From: Sthenelais limicola
Lineage: Eukaryota > Annelida > Polychaeta > Phyllodocida > Sigalionidae
DNA: 64,000 nucleotides
Assembly (NCBI GenBank): GCA_942159475.1
Contig: OW804102.1
Coordinates: forward strand, 22,510,684-22,574,683
Direction of reading: 5' to 3'
Both the position numbers and the translations under genes were made by a program. The notes below the pieces were generated by a model, which was not told where the DNA came from, did no database searches, and saw only the letters and a list, made by a program, of their open reading frames with translations. How positions within the stretch are numbered: position 1 is the stretch's first letter; the number at the start of each line of letters is the position of its first letter. Shown here piece after piece: positions 57,451 to 64,000 of the stretch.

Positions 57451-58454
57451 CAAGGATAATTTGACGTTCGGGTGTGTTCACGTACTGCACTTTGACGTTC
57501 AGACGTTTTGATGTTTAGGCTAAACAAGGTAATTATTGACTAAATCATGATCATTTCAGCATGGGGTAAATGGCCCTCTGTTCGGGTTTGAATTGATCTC
57601 GACGGTCTAAAAACGTTTGGACCCTCCATCGGCCCATTTCCTATACAAATGGAATGGATTTATTTCTTATACATCAAGGTGCTATGACCCATGTATAATA
57701 GCCAGTAAGTGGCTCTCCTGCTGTACCAATGCAAGACCATACACGCAATGTTCACCTATTCGCACTACACACACACAATTGGTGGATTATTGCTCTCATC
57801 ATCGTTCATATCAATGTAGGTCCATTGTAGTGAAGAATTGATGAGATTGATAAGTCGATAGGAGAGCATTACTTTTTAGATGCAATAAGATTGTGATGTA
57901 TACTTAACACTATGATAGCAATCCTTTTGTATATATTTGGCTATATCAGGGTGAGTGAGGAAACACACTAACATATTCTTTTACATGCATATAACCAGTG
58001 TAACTATACACATTGGGTTGGAGGTGACATGATACTTTGGAAAGGTGCTAATGGAATTACTATATATACAGACACAGTTATCATTCTTTCCATCTTGAAT
58101 TACAATTCATCATACCTTTTGGATTTAGCAGTGAAAACACACAGTCGAAAGCTGTTCAAATGGAGCATTATAACATTATTTGCATGTGACTCCTCTGATT
58201 GTATTGTTTATTGGACAAATTTGAATGATATGGATTTGTTCACTAATGTCGACGAACCTTTTGTATTTAAACATTTGATTTTAAGCGATGCCCTAATTAT
58301 AATCATTTATTTATTCTTTGGTTAGTTAATTTAGGGATAGCTATGTTTGGGATTTTTCTTCATAACACATTAAGTAAAAAAGGACGATTGACTTGAAACG
58401 GACTAGCAACCAATTAGTTAGTTGTAATTATAGGACTTGAGAGTGAATTCACAA
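57451..58454. other. No recognisable gene
   Basis: A plus-strand frame of 98 codons (58029-58325) has no recognised motif. Nothing else seen. Confidence 0.35.
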
Positions 58455-58600
58455 GGAAATGTACAATTCGTCTTCACAAAACCTCTTAAACAATCAAGAT
58501 TAAAATAAAGTTTAAAAGACACTTTAACAAAACCAAACAGATTGATTAAATTAACATAACGCCCAAAATATCCACATAAATTTAAAAATTTAATATTTAT
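58455..58600 (-). mobile_element. MITE family B partial copy
   Basis: Has GGAAATGTACAATTCGTCTT, CACAAAACCTCTTAAACAAT and AACCAAACAGATTGATTAAA then TTAACATAACGCCCAAAATA. The diverged left half of family B. Confidence 0.65.
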
Positions 58601-58663
58601 CTTTTTTGGATCCAATCTTACAGAATGTATTACATATCCAGTTGAAAATGGTACATTTGGGTC

Positions 58664-58897
58664 AGATAGCCAGACAATGTACAATTCAAGTTCACCAATC
58701 CTCTAAAATAATCGAAATCTAAGACAAAATTGAGGTTCAAAATACAGTTAAACATAAACAAACATACTGTTTGAATCCAGGCAATACCAAATAGGTTCAG
58801 ATATACCTAGTTTTAACAATTTTCCAATCTAATTTAGCAGAATTTACTAAATGTGTTGATCTGCCAATTGTACATTTTCTCAAGATCTGACCCATTT
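58664..58897 (-). mobile_element. MITE family B copy 12, near full length
   Basis: Begins TGGGTCAGATAGCCAGACAA then TGTACAATTCAAG. Ends GATCTGCCAATTGTACATTT then TCTCAAGATCTGACCCA. The interior has GAATCCAGGCAATACCAAAT and CAGATATACCTAGTTTTAAC. About 230 bp. The partial copy just upstream makes a head-to-tail pair. Confidence 0.85.
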
Positions 58898-59237
58898 TAT
58901 GACGACCTGAGCCTAGAGCTAGACAGACGTCACATGTGTGATAGATTGGAAGGGACATGCGCACTGCCTCCTGCAAGTTCCCTATTGCGAGGTTGAACTG
59001 ACACTGTCACTCTACATAGCTTGGTGTACATATCGCAACTGTCCCACGCCAATCAAAACACTTCCCATCATATCATGACCAATCACATAAGGGCGCTGGG
59101 TCACTGCCTGTCTCCACTGATATGGACTGAATGAATGTCTCTAAAAAGATACCAGACATTTATATATGGGACCAAATGGTTTGTGTTGGTTTCAGGAGTA
59201 TATACCTTCTTTTGAGACACCAGGGAAGCCTCCAGAA

Positions 59238-59400
59238 ATCTTAAATGTGATGTGTTACAGAAAAATTGTAAGTGGAAAAAATAATATTTTTTAAAGTGAT
59301 TTCTTCACAAGATATCCTTGTAGGAATGTTTTCACTTTTAGGGTATCTAGCGTCTTAAATCATATGGAAGATATCTTTGTTTTTCTAAGTTCATTTTTTG
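59238..59400 (+). repeat. Diverged relative of repeat family F
   Basis: GTGATGTGTTACAGAAAAAT, then ATATTTTTTAAAGTGATTTC, TTCACAAGATATCCTTGTAG and GAATGTTTTCACTTTTAGGG. This parallels the start of the 928-bp unit closely, including GTGATGTGTTACAG in the spacer just before it. Confidence 0.65.
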
Positions 59401-59786
59401 GAGTGTATTTAGATATTTTACGTGTACGTGTCCACCCAGGAAATATTGCAAACCTTTTTTCGCACAGAAAGAAAATCCAACATAACATATCAAAATACTT
59501 TTAGATTGCCTAAATGTCAACAACGTTGGAATCCATTGAATGTGATCTTTCAAATATGTAATCTTTTCAAATATCTCCAAATCCATTTGATTCTACTTTG
59601 TTAACTTTGCTGTGACAAATATGAGTAAGTTCTCTTTATGATATATATGACATATATGTAACATAACAGGAGACCTTAAGAATAAACTAGTACCGGTGCA
59701 TCCACTGATAGGATCACTACTCATGCACCTCTAGTTACCTTATTTCAATTTCATAGTCGACTAGTGATTAGTAATTAGACAAAAGA

Positions 59787-59882
59787 CAACGAGTCATTGA
59801 TACGTTGGTCGAAATTAACGTTTTTCCTCCATTTCGTCCACCTTGTTTGCATAGAAACGTTCCAACGTATCAATGACGAGTT
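59787..59882. repeat. Inverted repeat with about 50-bp spacer
   Basis: GTCATTGATACGTTGG and its exact reverse complement CCAACGTATCAATGAC, with ACGAG/CGAGT extensions. A small foldback or MITE end pair; no relatives found here. Confidence 0.75.
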
Positions 59883-60239
59883 TGTTTTTAATTTTGTTTT
59901 TATATCACAAGTCCACCACGATGCCAAAACTTGATTGATCATTATTTACCTTTCTCGCAACCCTCCGACTCGTCAGAACAATGTTGTGTCATGAAATGAG
60001 CGTCGTGAAATGAGCGTCATTGATTAGCGCAACTTGATTTATCAACCAATCAGAACAAGTCCCTTCGGTATTGGACATATCACATATGTGTTGATACGTC
60101 TACACACATCAAATAGGCAGATGTAACTCATTGCTATATGATAACACCCAAACTTGTGAAAAAATCTATAACATCAAACCTTCAAAGTGGTTTCAAGTTC
60201 AAGTGGTTTGTATATTGTTGACACTATGGAAATTGACTG

Positions 60240-60497
60240 CGTCTAAACATGGCCTGTCATGAATCTGACACTGTCCCGGGTGTATGGTTTTATCAATTCT
60301 TTATTTTTATCCTTTCCATTATTACTGAACGCTTGCTGTGAAATAACCAAGTGGTTAATGATTATTACTTTATTTGTAGAATTTTTCTATTTATTTTTCT
60401 AAGAACTATTTCTATAATTGTTTAAAGCAGCTTTTCTGTGAATAGTGTACCTGTTGCATAATGTCTGGCTGAATAAAAATCTTAAAACAAAACAAAA
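60240..60497 (+). mobile_element. Possible LINE 3' end
   Basis: Ends GTCTGGCTGAATAAAAATCT then TAAAACAAAACAAAAG, an AATAAA-like signal with an A-rich tail as in many LINE 3' UTRs. No coding remnant upstream; the left boundary is arbitrary. Confidence 0.35.
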
Positions 60498-62406
60498 GTA
60501 GTTAAGACTTATCAATTTCACCGAGAAATTTGAATCTCATATAATCCATAGTTTGGACAACTTTGGCAATCACGTACTTGTCCGTGCAATTATTTCATGC
60601 AGCAAGAACTTTGTCACAATATCTAATAAAACTCAGTCAAATTTAAAAACTGTTATTAATTTATAAAAAGACTGCTGCACTTCGGAAAGATCATTTCACT
60701 TATTTCCTCAGGAGCTGTTAAATGAAAGGGGAAAAGACAATTTAATCCCATTCGAACCATTTTCTTCCATTATTGTTGGTCTCGTACTCTTCAATTCACA
60801 GTCATTATCTGTTTGAGAATTGTTGTAAGATATTACAATTTAATACAACTACTTGGTTTTCAGACGAGTTCATTTAATGTACCCGTCTGAAAGCCTAGTG
60901 GTGTGGCTTAATTTATTTTAATTAGAAAGTGTCAGACATAATTTCTATCTGATGTTATCTTATATATTCTTTCTAAAATATTTGAAACTTTACACACTTT
61001 CTATCAGAGTCTTTGACCTTGAAAACCTGTACTTTGACACTAATCTTTATTTCTAGGTGAAATAAAAGTGAAGTTAGCATGAAGGTTGAATCTCACAGCC
61101 ATTTTGAAATAAGGTGATATTCTTTCAAAATGAGGGGTGATCTTGCGTCTTGTGTCATTAAATAAATCTGTTCCTATTGCCTTTGAAAGTGCTACCATAC
61201 CACAGGGAACCTTTGCATCATGACTTAAAGTATAAAGCCCACTAACTAATTAGAGAAAACAAATAGTGTAACAGGCTCCATGCATTTATTGTAAGGATTT
61301 CAAAAGCAAGAGAGAAGAAAAGAAGAATACCGTCTGTCTTAACAATCTCTTTTCGATTATAATTGCTGTTGATTGTGTGAGATTGGTGAGTGTGCAATGT
61401 GCCTCATAATAGCTGGAAACATGCCTGTTTAGCTCCCACCCATCCATCTTTATCCAAATAGCATCCTCTTCCACCTCCTCTCCCTATCCTTATAGATGAT
61501 TTATATGCTACATATTGATATAAGTTGATATAAAACTATATATAACCATCAGCCAAAATGTCCCAGCTACTATTTTCCCATCTACAACCGAAACCAACTA
61601 CCTTCAGATATGTTTTTGATAAGAACTTGTCATGGCAGGAAGGCCAAGTTAATACCAATGATGGTTGCAGACTCCCCTCCTCCCATTGTATCATCTCATT
61701 CTCCTTTTTGCCCATCTGGGGTAGCAGCAGTAGGCCTAACAGCCAGGAATCAGCCCATACGTTGTACTTGGCTTTATAGAAGTACATGGAGAACACGTCG
61801 GGGGGGGGGGGGGCGTAGAGTGTGGGGGTTGTGTTGGGTGGGATTGGATTGATGGGTGGGGGTTAAAGGAGGGGTGGGGCATGTTGTTTAGAGGGATAAG
61901 GAAGGAATATTTCATTCGTTTCATTGAATGATATTTTTATATTTACTTTATTCAACATTTGTATGTATACAACAAGACTTCATTATTCTAGAGCTTTGTT
62001 GTGTCTAGGGCGGGTTTATCTATCTAGGTGCATACTATTCATGACTAAAATATATGTAACTTAAACGATGAGTTAATGACAAATAATTTGAAAGACTTTG
62101 AATACCTGAATTACGTTTGAAGTAGGTAATAGTAAGTAAGGAAGTAAATATCTATTGTTCACTTCGATTAAGTTTTTAAAGGTTTTCCTACCCAGAAAAG
62201 GTTATTTTCTATTCTCCTATGACTGCCAAGGATCTATAGCGTAATAATAAATCCTTACTTAATAATAGTTTCCTTCCTTCCTTGCCCAGTAGCTTGTAAG
62301 GGACATTTTAGGAAAGGAATTCCTTAAACAAACAATGCTATTTGTGTATTCCCACAGGAGGAATTTCCGACCTAATCATAACAAATAGCTTAACAAGGAA
62401 CATTTT
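60498..62406. other. No gene; G-run
   Basis: A homopolymer G run lies at 61799-61813, followed by G/T-rich sequence to about 61880. No domain-like frames. Confidence 0.4.
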
Positions 62407-62749
62407 AAGTAAGGATTCCTTATGCAACAGACTCCAGGTTCTGAGCCCCCCGCACCTCTCCCCTCCCGACACAACGGACCAAGGCCACTGGGACCATTAC
62501 TCATGCCTGCCCTCTGGTACCATACACGCCTCCTGGCGGTCCCGTGAAAGGCAAGCAGAGAGCAAAGTTAGCTGAAAGATGAAGGATTGGCAAAGTTTGC
62601 TTCTGTGTGCACAGATAAAGTTCTACCGACAAAATTCAACAGCGCTGGTGTATCTGGTCACCTATAATAAATTGAAGGGGTATGACTATTGCTTGGGATG
62701 GGAGGCAACAAGTGGAATATCCATAGCGACATCAGTAAACAAATTTACT

Positions 62750-62855
62750 ACTTCATTATACGTTATATTGTACACTATATTATATATTATATTATACATT
62801 ATATTATACATCATATTTTACATTATTTTATATTATTTTATTATATTTATTGAAT
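62750..62855 (+). repeat. AT-rich simple repeat (TATATTATA-type)
   Basis: Degenerate ATTATATTATACATTATATT repeats grading into TATTTTATTATATTTATT. Simple sequence. Confidence 0.8.
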
Positions 62856-64000
62856 AGAAGTTTTATGATATTAATACATCATAACTGCAGAGAAGTGTTG
62901 ATCTTATATGTATGAAAGTAAATAATTTGGGCCAGCTACAGCAAAAGGTAATTTCATAATTTAAGCATGGGAGTAATGGTACAGATATAAAATACACACT
63001 CAAAGTTGGTTTGCTTGAGCTTATTCGTAACACTCAGAGTAAACATGTGCACATCATTTATAAACATTTTCACTCCTCGTGCATAAGATATGCACTCAAA
63101 AACCAACCTATTGTGCTTTCCATATAACTGTAAATCTTTAATCATCTATAAAAGAACATTTTGAAGGCACATATATTTGAATCTTTGATTGAACCTATAT
63201 TCGCTTTCGTTTCTGCAGCGTTGTTTATACTTCGCCTATTGCTGATATAATTAAATCAAGTCTGTTGGTCAGGTTATTAAAGAATTAATGACTAATATTA
63301 AGGGACTGCTGGTGGAATTTTGGTGTATAATCCTCAGACGAAGTCAAGGTATTATTCACAGTGCACCAGCAGGCCCGACATAGAGGTATTTTATCTCTTT
63401 AGTCTCTGCCTTGGTAGTGAATGCGTGTATAATAATGATAATTGTTTCTTTATATTACTTTTAGCACACTGGCATAAACACATACTTTTCAAATTCTGAG
63501 AGAAGTACTAACGACTGAATTACAAAAAATATCATAATTTGTTTCACGAGATCGTCTAGTAGTCCTTCATGGTAAAAGAGTTAGCTATAGATCTTAGATG
63601 TTTAGAGGTGGACAGGGATGACCACCATGTCCCATCAGAACCAGAGCAAATCCAATAATACACCCCATAACCAACCATTTCCTCGGACACGCACATTGTA
63701 CAGGTTGTTGACGGGATCTACAGCTTAACATCTTTTTTATTCTTGAAAAGGAAAATCGAGTTTGACCATAGGACAATGACAAGACAAAGATTGCATTGCA
63801 TGCCAGACACTGATCTTAGACCTGCTCAGAAAGCACTATTAATATCTATGATAAGATAAGACTGCTAGAGAATTGAAATGTCATTTTGTATCTCGAAATG
63901 AGAAAAACTAGGTAGAAATGGCAGTGATTCGATTATAGAAGTCAACGCATGTTTGTATCGCTGATTCAGAACTCATGTTCCACTTTCAAAAGTTGGCTCT
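62856..64000. other. No recognisable feature to window end
   Basis: No gene, TIR pair or tandem repeat recognised. Confidence 0.35.

Noticed and set aside
1..64000. CRISPR arrays, bacterial operons or phage-like systems
   Set aside because: Spliceosomal introns, LINEs, MITEs and composition indicate an animal genome. The 29-bp array has no unique spacers, so it is a minisatellite and not a CRISPR.

Overview
This is a stretch of an animal nuclear genome, most likely a marine invertebrate. It is AT-rich, has spliceosomal introns (GT...AG with matching phases) and is packed with eukaryotic mobile elements: PIF/Harbinger, APE-type LINEs, a tRNA-derived SINE and several MITE families. I see no bacterial-style genes, and I could not recognise any host protein-coding gene, rRNA or functional tRNA. 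It reads as intergenic or intronic sequence shaped almost entirely by transposons. The species cannot be named from sequence alone.

The centrepiece is a 7.65-kb PIF/Harbinger DNA transposon at 39331-46978 that looks complete. It has 22-bp perfect terminal inverted repeats (TIRs) and subterminal regions dense in CACGA/TCGTG motifs. It carries two convergent multi-exon genes, both free of stops and frameshifts once spliced. The plus-strand gene (4 exons, about 431 aa) is a HARBI1-like DDE nuclease. The minus-strand gene (5 exons, about 591 aa) is the MADF/Myb-SANT-like DNA-binding partner that Harbinger elements need for transposition. A 72-bp spacerless perfect palindrome lies just upstream of the MADF start codon. 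The element sits inside a small TTAA-flanked MITE, which serves as a record of the pre-insertion site.

Layout. 1-247: LINE endonuclease start running off the left edge. 1.3-12.3 kb: MITE copies (families A, B, C) and a polypyrimidine tract. 12.7-14.6 kb: recent 928-bp tandem duplication. 15.4-16.2 and 17.8-19.4 kb: two 5'-truncated LINE fragments. 19.5-20.7 kb: a foldback element and MITE pieces. 25.1-26.0 kb: a 0.9-kb non-autonomous element with Harbinger-like ends. 26.7-34.9 kb: foldbacks, MITEs, dispersed repeats and a SINE-like end. 39.2-47.0 kb: the Harbinger element and its MITE target. 49.1-49.3 kb: a TA-flanked CTGTAAACG MITE. 50.4-51.0 kb: duplicated polypurine tract. 51.3-53.0 kb: a minisatellite of about 60 x 29 bp with a recurring 13-bp insertion. 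53-64 kb: mostly unannotatable, with MITE copies at 53.7 and 58.5-58.9 kb and a tRNA-like SINE head at 56.6 kb.

The two Harbinger genes are expected to work together: the MADF/Myb-like protein binds the terminal regions and recruits the nuclease. Nearly everything else is non-coding repeat.
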